NCBI RefSeq assembly: GCF_005893125.1
Contig: NZ_VCJS01000079.1
Location: 1 to 53,112, forward strand
DNA: 53,112 bases
Origin: Nonomuraea basaltis
GTDB taxonomy: Bacteria > Actinomycetota > Actinomycetes > Streptosporangiales > Streptosporangiaceae
Reading direction: 5' to 3'
The notes under the pieces were generated by a model. It saw only the letters and a program-made list of their open reading frames with translations, had not been told where the DNA came from and did no database searches. The translations under genes and the position numbers were made by a program. How positions within the stretch are numbered: position 1 is the first letter of the stretch; each line of letters starts with the position of its first letter. Positions 42,691-51,322 of this stretch are shown here, piece by piece.

Positions 42691-43767
42691 CGAAAGGGGG
42701 AGTGCGTGCTTGGTTCTCGCTCCGCACGGCGCACACTCGGTGGTGGTGTGCGCGGGATGCACCAGCCGCAGGGTACGGCCGTGCTTGCGCGCCATGTTGA
42801 TCAGCTCGTGCTTGGTGGCGCCGATGGCTCCGTCGGCGGCTTTGCGCGCCATGGTGGACTTGGCCAGGAATTTCGGCCGGAAATCCTCCACCGCCAGGGC
42901 GTCGAAGTCGTTGACGATCTTTTTCGCACACTTGCGGCCGGTGTCCTGGCGCTGGCGGGCGACCTTCTTGTGCAGCTTGGCGGTCCGCCTCTTCGCCGTG
43001 CGGTAGCCCTTGGAGCCCGGCCGGCCCTTCGGCCGCTTTCTGCGTGCCATCATGCGCTGGTAGTGCGCGAGCTTGGCGGCGGTCTTCCTGCCGTACTCGG
43101 GGTGCGGGAGGTCGTGGTCGTCGCTGGTGGTGGTCGCGACCTCTTTCACGCCCCAGTCGATGCCGATGGACCGGCCCGCCTCGGCAAGCGGCTGTATCTC
43201 GGCCGGGATGACGAACGAGGCGTACCAGTGGCCGAGGCTGTCGCGGTAGATGCGGACGCTGGACGGGTCGGCCGGGAGGTCCCGCGACCACACCACCGTC
43301 AAGACGATCCCGCCCGCCAGGTGCAGCCGCCCGCCCTTGATCCGGAAGCCGCGCCGGGTGTAGTTCAGCGTCGGGTCGGCCAGATCCTTCTTCTTGAACT
43401 TCGGCATCCCGGCCCGCTGCCGCATGGGCAGGCGGTCTTTGATGTCCTTCAGTGCCTTGGCACGGGACTTGGCGAAGTCGCGGATGATCTGCTGCTGCGG
43501 AACCGACGCCCCGGCGGCGAGCCATTCATGCTCAGCCCGCCAGCCGGTCAGCATCTTGTCCAGCTGTGCCGGGCCGCAGGTCTTCTTGCCATCGGGGTGC
43601 TGCTTGTTGTGCAGGTACGCGGCCTTGGACTCGGCGACGCACTGGTTCCACACCCAGCGGCACCGGTCCCACTCGGCAAGCAGGGCGGCGAGCGCGGTGG
43701 ACGACACGCGGAGCCGGTAGGTGAACCGGGCGTGCCCGGCATCCTCCGTCTCCTGTGGTGTCGCCAC
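42691..43767 (-). pseudogene. tnpB: TnpB, C-terminally truncated
   Basis: AGGAGG 5 bp upstream favours the GTG at 43767. The protein has the expected TnpB start, RuvC motifs RSIGIDWGVKEVATT (Asp) and LAVEDFRPK (Glu), and the first zinc-ribbon cysteines in ECAPCGARTKHALPLS. At 42691 it breaks: the next residues (GSW, stop) come from antisense of the beta-helix gene. The second CxxC pair and the final catalytic Asp, normally about 25 residues further on, are missing, so nuclease activity should be lost. It is only distantly similar to the complete TnpB at 28199, yet shares its left-end block. Confidence 0.85.
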
Positions 43768-43858
43768 CTGCACCTCCTAACCGTCGGTGATGAGACGACC
43801 ACGCTACAGAATGCCACCGACAAAACCCGGCCGCAGGCAGCGCATCGCACAGGCCATC

Positions 43859-43885
43859 GACGAATCGCCCTGACGGCGATTCGTC
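43859..43885. repeat. Hairpin in left end of TnpB element
   Basis: GACGAATCGCC (43859-43869) pairs with GGCGATTCGTC (43875-43885), an 11-bp perfect stem with a 5-base loop, outward of the left-end block. Confidence 0.65.
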
Positions 43886-43920
43886 TTTCCCCGCCCCGCC
43901 ACGCGCGAGTCCGGATTCCT

Positions 43921-43940
43921 CCCCGGCCTGAAGGCCGGGG
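43921..43940. repeat. Subterminal palindrome of TnpB element
   Basis: CCCCGGCCT-ga-AGGCCGGGG is a 9-bp perfect stem with a minimal loop. Hairpins of this sequence are typical of IS200/IS605-group ends. It marks either this element's outer left end or the right end of another, lost copy. Confidence 0.65.
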
Positions 43941-43966
43941 CATCCTCCGGAGATTCTGGTGACAAA

Positions 43967-45019
43967 ATGACCAGTATGGAAACCGGGTCGTCGCAGGCTC
44001 CTGCCTCCCCGCCGACCCTGCACGACGTCGCCCGGGAGGCAGGCGTCTCCATCGCCACGGCGTCGCGCGCGCTCAACGGCAGCGTGCGCAACGTCCGGTC
44101 GGAGAACGCCTCCCGGGTCCGGGCGGCGGCGGTCAAGCTCGGCTACGAGCCGCACCTGTCGGCGCAGGCGATCGCCAAGGGCTCGACCAGGACCGTCGCG
44201 CTCGTGGTGCGCGACGTGGCCGACCCATACTTCTCCTCCATCGCCGCCGGGGTCACCCAGGCGGCGGAGGCCGCCCAGCTCATCGTCACCATGGCGGTGG
44301 CCGAGGGGTCGCCGGAGCGGGAGCTGGAGATCGTCAAGACGCTGCGCGGTCAGCGGCCCCGCGTCATCATCGTCGCGGGGAGCCGCATCGACGGCGCCGG
44401 CACGCGGGACGCACTCGTGGAGGAGCTGGCGGAGTACCGCAACGCCGGCGGGCGGGTCGTCATGATCAGCCAGCGCGACCTGCCGTTCAGCACCGTCACC
44501 ATCGACAACCACGACGGCGCGGGGCGGCTGGCGCGGGCGCTGCTCGACGCCGGCTACCGGCGGTTCGCGGTCTTCCACGCGCCCGCCGAGATCCGCACCT
44601 CCCGCGAACGGCACTCCGGCTTCGCCGCCGCGCTGCGCTCGTCCGGGGCTCCGGCGCCTGCCGCGATCGAGACCGGCTTCACCCGCGCCGGCGGCTACGA
44701 CGCGGCGCGGCGGCTGGTGGAGCGGGGGTTCGAGGATGTGGAGGCGGTGTTCGCGGTCAACGACGTGATGGCCATCGGCGCCATGACGGCCTTCCGCGAC
44801 GCCGGGGTGGTGCCCGGGAGGGACATCGGGGTGGCGGGGTTCGACGACATCGGCTCGGCGGTGGACGTGGTCCCCTCGCTCACGTCGGTGGCGGTGCCGC
44901 TGCGCGAGGCGGGACTCAGCGCGATGCGCCTCGCGCTGTCGGACGAGGCGACGGCCGACGTATGCCTCCCGGCGGACGTCGTCCTCCGGGAAAGCACCCC
45001 ACCCCGCCCGCCGGCGTGA
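43967..45019 (+). CDS. Second LacI-family transcriptional regulator
   Basis: The 350-residue repressor has the LacI DNA-binding domain (about 15-70: PTLHDVAREAGVSIATASRALNGS) with the YEPHLSAQAIAKGSTRTV hinge. The ligand domain has VALVVRDVADPYFSSIAAGV, RVIIVAGSRIDGAG, VVMISQRDLPFSTVTIDNHDGAG and IGVAGFDDIGSAVDVVPSLTSV. The ATG at 43967 (or 43976, residue 4) starts within about 10 bp of the TnpB element edge and has only a weak GGAG at 14-bp spacing, so its natural promoter may have been replaced by element sequence. It probably once controlled neighbouring carbohydrate genes. Confidence 0.9.
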   Translation: MTSMETGSSQAPASPPTLHDVAREAGVSIATASRALNGSVRNVRSENASRVRAAAVKLGYEPHLSAQAIAKGSTRTVALVVRDVADPYFSSIAAGVTQAAEAAQLIVTMAVAEGSPERELEIVKTLRGQRPRVIIVAGSRIDGAGTRDALVEELAEYRNAGGRVVMISQRDLPFSTVTIDNHDGAGRLARALLDAGYRRFAVFHAPAEIRTSRERHSGFAAALRSSGAPAPAAIETGFTRAGGYDAARRLVERGFEDVEAVFAVNDVMAIGAMTAFRDAGVVPGRDIGVAGFDDIGSAVDVVPSLTSVAVPLREAGLSAMRLALSDEATADVCLPADVVLRESTPPRPPA

Positions 45020-45058
45020 CGGAAAAGGGATCGCGCGCCGGCTTCAATTTCGTGGCAG

Positions 45059-45175
45059 GTGCCCGACTTCGACGTCGGCAAGTACGACGCCAGGCTGCGC
45101 ACCCTGCATGCGGACATGGAACGCGGCCACCAGCTGAGAGCAACCGCCCACCGCTTCGCCCTCCTCGCCCGCTGA
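45059..45175 (+). pseudogene. Probable remnant of a SAM-dependent methyltransferase
   Basis: The frame reads WQVPDFDVGKYDARLRTLH, then ATAHRFALLAR and a stop. It resembles the C-terminal end of small class I methyltransferases (WEVPDFDV..Y..RLR..H..). Only about 40 codons exist, immediately behind lacI, with no methyltransferase core. The identity rests on pattern similarity alone. Confidence 0.4.
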
Positions 45176-45454
45176 TCTCTAGGCGCCGACCACGATTGCC
45201 AGGTCGGCTCGGTGTCCACGACTCCGGCCAGGCGGCTCCCGCTGGCCGCCGTGCTCGCCCGGGAGTGAACCGGATTCTTGCACCGAGGGCAACAGATCAA
45301 CGCCTGGGTAGGTGGTTTCTCACCCGCGCTCCCGCCGGAACCGGTGGCCGGTGCCCCAGCCGGGATGGCAGGCTGCCCGCAACCGCCCCGGTCCTCCTGC
45401 GAACGGATGGCCGGGGCGGGAACCTCCGCAGTGTTCACCGGAAGGAATGCGGCA
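45176..45454. other. Intergenic stretch, no gene supported
   Basis: On the minus strand a short piece reads CCPRCKNPVHSRASTAASGS and then GVVDTEPTWQSW, which looks like protein sequence with a CxxC, but it lacks a start and a recognisable family. Nothing else is supported. Confidence 0.35.
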
Positions 45455-45643
45455 ATGACTCATGACGCCGGCCGTGTCGCGGCCAAGCGGATCAACGACC
45501 ACGTGGAACTCGTACACGACGACAACCCCGACGCGATACTCGAGGTCCCCCGGCACGACTGGGAAGCGTTCACCACGGCGGTCAAGTCGGGCGCGTTCGA
45601 TCTCAGAACCCTGGAGCGCGAGGCCGAGGAGAACGTGGCCTGA
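45455..45643 (+). CDS. Small DUF397-like protein
   Basis: AAGGAA lies 7-8 bp before the ATG at 45455. The 62-residue protein reads VELVHDDNPDAILEVPRHDWEAFTTAVKSGAFDL, matching the second half of the DUF397 fold (VEVRDSKDP..L.F....W..F...V..G.FD). DUF397 proteins are usually encoded beside an XRE-family regulator and together control development or antibiotic production in actinomycetes. No XRE gene is adjacent, so it is either an orphan or part of a broken pair. It is shorter at the N-terminus than typical members. Confidence 0.6.
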   Translation: MTHDAGRVAAKRINDHVELVHDDNPDAILEVPRHDWEAFTTAVKSGAFDLRTLEREAEENVA

Positions 45644-45717
45644 TCACTTTCCCAGCCGCACGACGGCGCCCGCTCCCGCGCAGGGGGCGGGCGGCCGCCC
45701 ACCGGAGGTCACCCCAT

Positions 45718-46704
45718 CTAGGGGAGGCGCAGTTCGGCGAAGACGCCGCGGTGGTCGGTCCTGGGCACGTCCACGACCTCGACCCGGCGCACGGCCACGC
45801 GCTCGTCGGCCACGATGTGGTCGATGGCGATGACGGGCGGGATCGCCCGGAGGTTAGGCCAGGTCGGGGTGAGGCCCCGCCCTGCCTGGTCGGCCGCGTC
45901 CACGTAGCCGCGGCTCAGCAGGTCGCGGAAGGCGCTGTGGTCGAGGCTCGCGTTGAAGTCGCCGGCCAGCACCCGGACCGCCGAGGGGGAGGCCGGCGGC
46001 AGGGCGCCCAGGGCGGTGTTCCACTCCTGCTCCATGCGGCCCAGCGGCGGGTTGGGGTGGACGGCCACGATCTCGACCGCGCTCCCGCCGGGCAGCGCCA
46101 TGGACGCGGCGGGCATGTTGTGGCCGATCGGGGTGAACAGGTCCGTCAGCTCCGTCACCGGGTGCTTGGTGTAGATGCCGCTGCCGGTCGCGCCGGACTC
46201 GGCCTGCAGCACCCGGTACGGCAGGAGCTCCTTCAGCCCGGCCGCGTCCAGCCGCTCGGCCTCGGCCGGGGTCAGCTCCAGCGTGCTGAGCACTTCGACG
46301 TCGTACTCGCGTACCAGGTCGACCACGGTCTGGGCGTCGCCCCGGCCGAACAGGTTGATCGTCAGCACCCGCAGCGGCGCGCCGTTCGCGACCGGCTGAT
46401 CCGCGCCGATCACCCTGGGCAGCACACAGGCGGCCATCGTCACGCAGGCCAGCGCGGCGACGAGGGCGGCCGGGCGGTTGCGCCTGATCAGCAGGAGGGC
46501 GGTCAGCGCCGCGAGCGCCGCGCCGTACGGCGTCGCGGTCATCAGCTGGGTGACGAACGAGCCCTGCTCCAGGCCCCCGACCCTGATCGCGGCCCAGAGG
46601 GCCAGTAGTGCGACGACCGTCCATGACATCCATCGCCTGCGCCGCCGCTTCGGCGCCGGCCGATCGTCCGCCGCGGCCTGCTCGGTCCCGACTGCTGTGC
46701 TCAC
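45718..46704 (-). CDS. Membrane-anchored endonuclease/exonuclease/phosphatase family protein
   Basis: The GTG at 46704 gives a 328-residue protein with a basic N-terminus (APKRRRRRWMSW), three membrane helices (about 28-45, 55-72 and 75-95) and an extracytoplasmic EEP domain (about 105-328). Motifs are LRVLTINLFGRGDA, STLELTPAEAERL (metal Glu), GSGIYTKHPV, EIVAVHPNPPLG, VLAGDFNASLDH, AIDHIVADERV and DVPRTDHRGVFAEL (catalytic Asp-His). This VanJ-like layout is common in actinomycetes and some members affect teicoplanin sensitivity or lipid phosphate turnover. All catalytic residues are visible. The substrate is unknown. Confidence 0.88.
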   Translation of the reverse strand: MSTAVGTEQAAADDRPAPKRRRRRWMSWTVVALLALWAAIRVGGLEQGSFVTQLMTATPYGAALAALTALLLIRRNRPAALVAALACVTMAACVLPRVIGADQPVANGAPLRVLTINLFGRGDAQTVVDLVREYDVEVLSTLELTPAEAERLDAAGLKELLPYRVLQAESGATGSGIYTKHPVTELTDLFTPIGHNMPAASMALPGGSAVEIVAVHPNPPLGRMEQEWNTALGALPPASPSAVRVLAGDFNASLDHSAFRDLLSRGYVDAADQAGRGLTPTWPNLRAIPPVIAIDHIVADERVAVRRVEVVDVPRTDHRGVFAELRLP

Positions 46705-46795
46705 TCCGCCGCCCTGTCCCCGAACCGCATCACGCTTGAACTTTAAACGAATTCGGCGGCAGGTGAGCGCTCCAAGGTCGTTGACCCCGCCGCTT

Positions 46796-47047
46796 GATGA
46801 CCTGGCGAATGCGCCGGGCAGCAAGGTAGTCGACGACATTCCCGGGACGTTCGGGCTCGACGGGCTGGCCCTCCAATCCACGTGGGGCGAGATCGTGATC
46901 GACCGCAGGACTGGCCAATTGCTCGGGAGGCAACGGCTGACTCCCGAGGGCGTTGCCTGGGGCGCCGAGATCGTCAGGAAGGCGGGCTGGAGCGATGTGC
47001 GGCCGGTGCCGCCTGCCAAATGCGTCCGCTGTACGGCCCGGCTCTAG
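46796..47047 (+). pseudogene. C-terminal remnant of CU044_5270-like protein
   Basis: The frame reads PGSKVVDDIPGTFGLDGLAL, then STWGEIVIDRRTGQLLGRQR and ends with WSDVRPVPPAKCVRCTARL. The EIVIDRRTGQLLG strand pattern matches the C-terminal part of CU044_5270-type anti-sigma or lipoprotein-like proteins of filamentous actinomycetes. The N-terminal membrane part and start are absent. Upstream reading frames lie antisense to the EEP gene. Confidence 0.45.
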
Positions 47048-47241
47048 AACACGCGCACTGGATTGCGGCGCGGCGAGCACGGAGAGTGCGTCCGTGCTGT
47101 ACTTCTGGGAGGCCGCCTCGCAGGTGATCGAGCACGATGGGAGGGAATCGTGGCAGCTGTTCCTTTGCGGGAGAGGAGAGGTCGACGTGTCGAATGGCGC
47201 GCCCACCACGTGCAGTGCCGTCCGGCGCGATGGGAAGGATT

Positions 47242-47688
47242 ATGTTGAAAGGGCTAGTTGTGCCGAGGCGAAGAGCGTTGCGACTGGCTACAGTGGCGAT
47301 CGCTGCTGCGGGCATGTTGGTAGTCGGCCATATGTTCTCCCGCGCTCTCGACGACTGGTTTATTGAGGCGCTCTACGCAGAGACTCCCGCTGGGGAGGTT
47401 CCCTACGTAGCAGACACGGTCCAGTTTATCGTGTTCCGATTCCCTATAATTATCGGAATAGGTACCCTGTCGCGCTGGTCTTCCTATCGATTGCGCGATA
47501 TGGTCTTTGGGGTAATCCCCATTTATGGGGAAATATTATTTATTCGGCTGTGTTGGAGGGTGGCGTTCTATCCATTCGTGGATTGGGTGCCGCGAGAGAG
47601 TGAAAGGGGTGGTCTTGAGGCCACCCCTTATGCGTCGGACGAGAAGGTCATTTCTTCCCACAGTAAGACTCATTCCGGCCGGGACTAG
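47242..47688 (+). CDS. Hypothetical membrane protein in lower-GC patch
   Basis: The 148-residue frame from ATG 47242 has GGGAAGG just upstream (spacing short), and hydrophobic segments near residues 13-32 and 55-75 plus PIYGEILFIRLCWRVAFYPF. No family is recognised. Base composition falls well below that of neighbours, with AT-rich stretches such as GAAATATTATTTATTC (about 47529), which suggests foreign origin. A hairpin AAGGGGTGG/CCACCCCTT (47604-47629) lies within the last codons and looks like a terminator, so the true end may be nearer 47600 in another frame. Further downstream, 47700-47866 encodes a protein-like fragment ending FRRQVTDESC. Confidence 0.5.
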   Translation: MLKGLVVPRRRALRLATVAIAAAGMLVVGHMFSRALDDWFIEALYAETPAGEVPYVADTVQFIVFRFPIIIGIGTLSRWSSYRLRDMVFGVIPIYGEILFIRLCWRVAFYPFVDWVPRESERGGLEATPYASDEKVISSHSKTHSGRD

Positions 47689-47882
47689 AGATGGGTCGGG
47701 TGGCCGGGTCGGCGTGCAATTGTCGAGTGGTATTTCGGTCGGCCGCGGTATCCTGCTGGACGAGGCATCGGAGCAGCTTGCCGGCAGCGACCAAGTCTTT
47801 GATTTCGGCGCCAAGTTAGTGTCGGATGAAAAATTTCGCAGGCAAGTGACCGACGAGTCTTGCTAGCGCTCCAGCCGGGTTT

Positions 47883-47925
47883 GATCCCGTGCATCCCCGT
47901 CCGGGGGATGGCGATGCACGGGATC
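47883..47925 (-). terminator. Terminator of polysaccharide-degradation operon
   Basis: GATCCCGTGCATC (47883-47895) and GATGCACGGGATC (47913-47925) form a perfect 13-bp stem, 11 bp beyond the stop codon of the minus-strand alginate-lyase-like gene. Confidence 0.8.
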
Positions 47926-47936
47926 GCCGATGTCCC

Positions 47937-50900
47937 TCAGGTGCGCCAGGTGACCTGGTCGAACACGGCGGTGGCCAGGGTGCCTGGGCTCCCGGACGTC
48001 ACGGCGAGGCCCGCGTAGTACGGGGCGTCGCCGAAGGCCGCCAGGGTGTCCTGGCCCACTGCCGTCCAGGTCTCGCCGTCGCCCGACACGGAGGCGGTGA
48101 AGACCAGGCCCGTGCGCCGCAGCCGCAGCCACAGCGGGGCTCCGGAGAACGACGGACCGTTCACCGCGGGCGCGCTGCCGGCCACCTTGGCACGCCGGAT
48201 CAACTGGCACACGCCGTTTCCACCGGCGGTCACCACCGCCCCGGCCATCAGGTCGAAGGGATTGAGTGACTTCGCCATCACCACCCCGACCCGGCCGGGT
48301 TCGCCGGTCGGCCGGGTCAGCCGGGCCGTGAACTCGGCGTCCATCCCCGCCTGACCAGGCAACCCGGTCAGCGGCACGTAGGCGAACTGGACACTGGCGC
48401 CCTGCCCGTTGACGTTGAGGTCGGCGCCCGCGCCGCGCACGGTGAAGACCCCGTTGTCATGGTGGGTGATCCCGGGGGTACGGACGATCACCACGCCGTA
48501 CGTGCCGAGGAGCCGTTCGTCGTGGATGACATCGCCGAGGTCGCGGTATGCCCAGGGGGCGGGTGGGGCGGCGGCCACGGTCAGCGCGAGTGCCGCCGTT
48601 CCCGAGCCGCTCGCGTTCTCCGCCGTCAGCTGGACGGAATGCTCCCCGGCCGCGGCGGGGGTCCCGGAAATGAGACCGGTTCGGGGATCGAGGCTCAGCC
48701 CGCCGGGCAGCCCCGTCGCCGTGAACCGTACGGGATCGTCCGTGGCGCGCACGACGAGGCGGAACGGCCGGGCGGCGTTGCCGTACGCGGTCTTCGGGAC
48801 GGACAGTGCGGGCGCTGCGGACGGCTGGGGCATCTGGGCGCTCACCGGACGTGAACGCGGCCCCGTTCCGGCCGTGTTGCCGCGCGCGACGACGTAGTGG
48901 TACGTGTGGCCGGGCACGCCGGTGGCGTCCACGAACCGGGTGCGGGTTCCGAAGCCGACCGGGGCGACGCCGGTGGCCAGCACCCGGTAAGGGCCTCGCT
49001 CCGTGTCCCCGCGCCACACCGTGTACCGCCCGGACAGGTCGTCGTCCCGCCACGAGAGCCGGACCGCGGAGCCGTCGCCCGCCGCCTGCACCTCGCTCAC
49101 GCCACCCTGCGGCTGCGCGACCGACCAGCCGGCGCCGCCGGCCTCCACCGTGACGTTGTCGAAGCAGGCTGTGCCGGTTTCCGCGTAGTCGTCCGCGACC
49201 CCCAGGCACGAGGAGAAGGCGAGTCCCACCAGGGCGTGCCCGCCCAGCGGCAGCTCGTCCGAGCCCACCTTGGTCCACTCGTGTCCGTCCGGTGAGATCT
49301 CCCCGGTGAGGAGGGCTCCCTTGCGCGTGATCCGCACCCAGTACGGCATCCGCAGCCGGTAGCCGTCGCCCGCTGCTTCCACATAGGGGGATTCCAGCGG
49401 CGTCGCCGACTCGGGCAGCGGCCCCAGTTCGGAGATCGGGAAAGCGGCGTTAGCGGTGATCGCCGGGCGCTGTGACGGCGGCACAGGCTGGGAGCCGGTG
49501 CCGTGCGTGGTGCCTCCCGGCTTGGCCCGCACCGTCCACACCCCGCTCCAGGCGTGCAGCGGCAGACCCTGCAGCAGCATCGCCGCGTGCGGGGCGCCCG
49601 CGTCCAGCGAGCCGCGCACCATGACGCCCACCTGGGAGTACTGCGAGCTGAGCGGGAACACGATCCGCGCCGTGACGGCACCGTCCCCCGGCAGCGGCAG
49701 CCAGGCGAGGCGGAAGGAGTCGGCGTCCCCGGCGATCCCGGTGCCGCCCGCCTCCATGGTGATGCGCTCACCGTCGTACCTGGTCGAGCCCTTCGGCCGG
49801 GCAGCACCGACGTCGCCGGTACGCCAGGGAGCGGGCAGTCCCTGGGCGGCCACGACGGGCAGCGACCGGGGCCCGGTTCCGTGGCCGTTGGCCGCCGCGA
49901 CCGTGTACGCGTAGGCACGGCCCGCGGCCGCGGTGCGGTCGGTGTGCGAGGTCGCGGTGAGCCCGTCCGCGAGCAGCGTGTACGCGTCGGCTTCCGGCTC
50001 CTTCCGCCACACCGCGTAGGTCTCGGCTCCGACGACCGCCGGCCACGTCACGTCGATCCCGGCGCCGCCGGATGCCGCCGTCACACCGGCGGGGGCGGTG
50101 GGCGCTCCGGCCGGCAGGCCCGATCCGCGCTCCGTACCGGCGAAGGTGAGGGTTCCCCACGACGGGTGGTCGTCGTTGTAGCCCTCGACCACGCGTGACC
50201 CGCCCGCACCCCGGAAGATCACCTTCTCGGTGTGGGGCGCGGGCTTGCCGAGACGTCCCGCGTAGTGGGCGTACGCCATCTCCCACAGCGGCCGGATCAC
50301 TCCGCGCTGCCGGTTGGAGACGGCCGTCTTGATGTACTTGCCGGTGCGGTCGAGATCGGGTGTGAACGGTACGGAGTCGTCGCCGAGGTTGTAGCGGGCG
50401 AAGTACTCGAAGTTGGCGAGGATCCGGTCGTCGGCGAAGCCGAAGAGGTCCACGCCCTGCTGCCAGGCGACCTGGGCCGCGTCCGCGAGCAGTCCGACCG
50501 CGAGCTGCTCGTGGGCCTGGTCGCGGCCGGACTCCTGTCCTTGCCCGGCGGCCGTGACGATGCGGTGCAGTACGGAGCCGTTGCCGGTGCCGACCGTCGC
50601 GAACCGTATGGCGTCCTCGAACATCACCCGGTCATCGCAGAACACCGCGATGGCGAGGATCGTGCGGAGCGAGGCGAGGTCCCAGTTGCCGTTGGCGTAC
50701 AGGCAGTAGCCGGACGCCGCTGGGTACCAGACGTCGGTGAAGGAGCGGACGCAGCGTTGCACCGACGCCTCGGCCCAGCCGTCGTAGCCGCTGTGCCGGA
50801 GGATCTCGGCGGCGTTGACGAGCTTGAAAGCCTGGAGTCCGGCGCCGAGCTGCCCGTCCGCGCCGGTGATGCCGGTGAGGGAGGTGGCCCAGGCGTCCAG

Positions 50901-51308
50901 GATGTCGCGGGCCTTGTCGGCGTGGCGTACGTCGCCGGTGATCGCCCACATCAGGGCGTTCTGGTACGCGGCGGCCGCGTCGGCGACGGCCTGGTTCGCG
51001 AAGTTGGTGGGGCCGCGGCCCCAGGTGGTGATCTGTCCGGTGTTCTGGACGGTGTAGGTGTACTGGGAGCGGGCGTGGGCGGCCATCGCGGCGAAGCCGG
51101 CGGCGATCGGGTCGCGTCCTGCCGCGACCGCGGACTTCATCCGGTCCAGGTCCTCGCGGGAGTGGAGGAGTCCGGGATGTGCGAAGGCGAACGCCTCTTC
51201 CGCGTTCAGGGCCCACGCGGGCGTGGCGGAAGCGGACAGCAGCCCGCTCCCGGCCACGGCCGCGAGCCCCGCCGCGCCGAGGAACGACCGTCGGCTGAGG
51301 GGATGCAC
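47937..51308 (-). CDS. Tat-exported alginate-lyase-like multidomain protein
   Basis: AAGGAG lies 9 bp before ATG 51308. The 1,123-residue precursor has a Tat signal (LSRRSFLGAAGL). The alpha/alpha-toroid alginate-lyase-type catalytic domain (about 40-395) includes AFAHPGLLHSREDLDRMK and YANGNWDLASLRTILAIAVF. An FN3 domain (400-490), a concanavalin-like domain (500-725), a second FN3 (730-830), a putative Ig domain (835-925, GLISGTPAAAGEHSVQL) and a final LamG-like domain follow. Members cleave acidic polysaccharides (alginate, pectic or related uronates) by beta-elimination. It lies 14 bp after the GH28-like gene on the same strand, so the two form an operon. The precise polymer is not readable. 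Confidence 0.87.
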   Translation of the reverse strand: MHPLSRRSFLGAAGLAAVAGSGLLSASATPAWALNAEEAFAFAHPGLLHSREDLDRMKSAVAAGRDPIAAGFAAMAAHARSQYTYTVQNTGQITTWGRGPTNFANQAVADAAAAYQNALMWAITGDVRHADKARDILDAWATSLTGITGADGQLGAGLQAFKLVNAAEILRHSGYDGWAEASVQRCVRSFTDVWYPAASGYCLYANGNWDLASLRTILAIAVFCDDRVMFEDAIRFATVGTGNGSVLHRIVTAAGQGQESGRDQAHEQLAVGLLADAAQVAWQQGVDLFGFADDRILANFEYFARYNLGDDSVPFTPDLDRTGKYIKTAVSNRQRGVIRPLWEMAYAHYAGRLGKPAPHTEKVIFRGAGGSRVVEGYNDDHPSWGTLTFAGTERGSGLPAGAPTAPAGVTAASGGAGIDVTWPAVVGAETYAVWRKEPEADAYTLLADGLTATSHTDRTAAAGRAYAYTVAAANGHGTGPRSLPVVAAQGLPAPWRTGDVGAARPKGSTRYDGERITMEAGGTGIAGDADSFRLAWLPLPGDGAVTARIVFPLSSQYSQVGVMVRGSLDAGAPHAAMLLQGLPLHAWSGVWTVRAKPGGTTHGTGSQPVPPSQRPAITANAAFPISELGPLPESATPLESPYVEAAGDGYRLRMPYWVRITRKGALLTGEISPDGHEWTKVGSDELPLGGHALVGLAFSSCLGVADDYAETGTACFDNVTVEAGGAGWSVAQPQGGVSEVQAAGDGSAVRLSWRDDDLSGRYTVWRGDTERGPYRVLATGVAPVGFGTRTRFVDATGVPGHTYHYVVARGNTAGTGPRSRPVSAQMPQPSAAPALSVPKTAYGNAARPFRLVVRATDDPVRFTATGLPGGLSLDPRTGLISGTPAAAGEHSVQLTAENASGSGTAALALTVAAAPPAPWAYRDLGDVIHDERLLGTYGVVIVRTPGITHHDNGVFTVRGAGADLNVNGQGASVQFAYVPLTGLPGQAGMDAEFTARLTRPTGEPGRVGVVMAKSLNPFDLMAGAVVTAGGNGVCQLIRRAKVAGSAPAVNGPSFSGAPLWLRLRRTGLVFTASVSGDGETWTAVGQDTLAAFGDAPYYAGLAVTSGSPGTLATAVFDQVTWRT

Positions 51309-51322
51309 GGTGACTCCTTGGT

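Larger units (their letters stand above)
42691..43960 (-). mobile_element. Decayed TnpB insertion element
   Basis: A tnpB gene without its last ~40 codons and without a right end, plus a left end with the block TGTCGGTG (43815-43822, minus strand), eight bases and TAGCGTGGT (43798-43806), identical in sequence and spacing to the left block of the element at 28145. Two hairpins follow outwards. The right side is fused directly to the beta-helix gene. Confidence 0.7.

Noticed and set aside
38987..43006. 1,339-codon plus-strand frame overlapping the beta-helix gene
   Set aside because: It is an alternative frame of the same DNA, extremely Arg-rich, with no signal or motif, while the other frame gives a well-ordered secreted protein.
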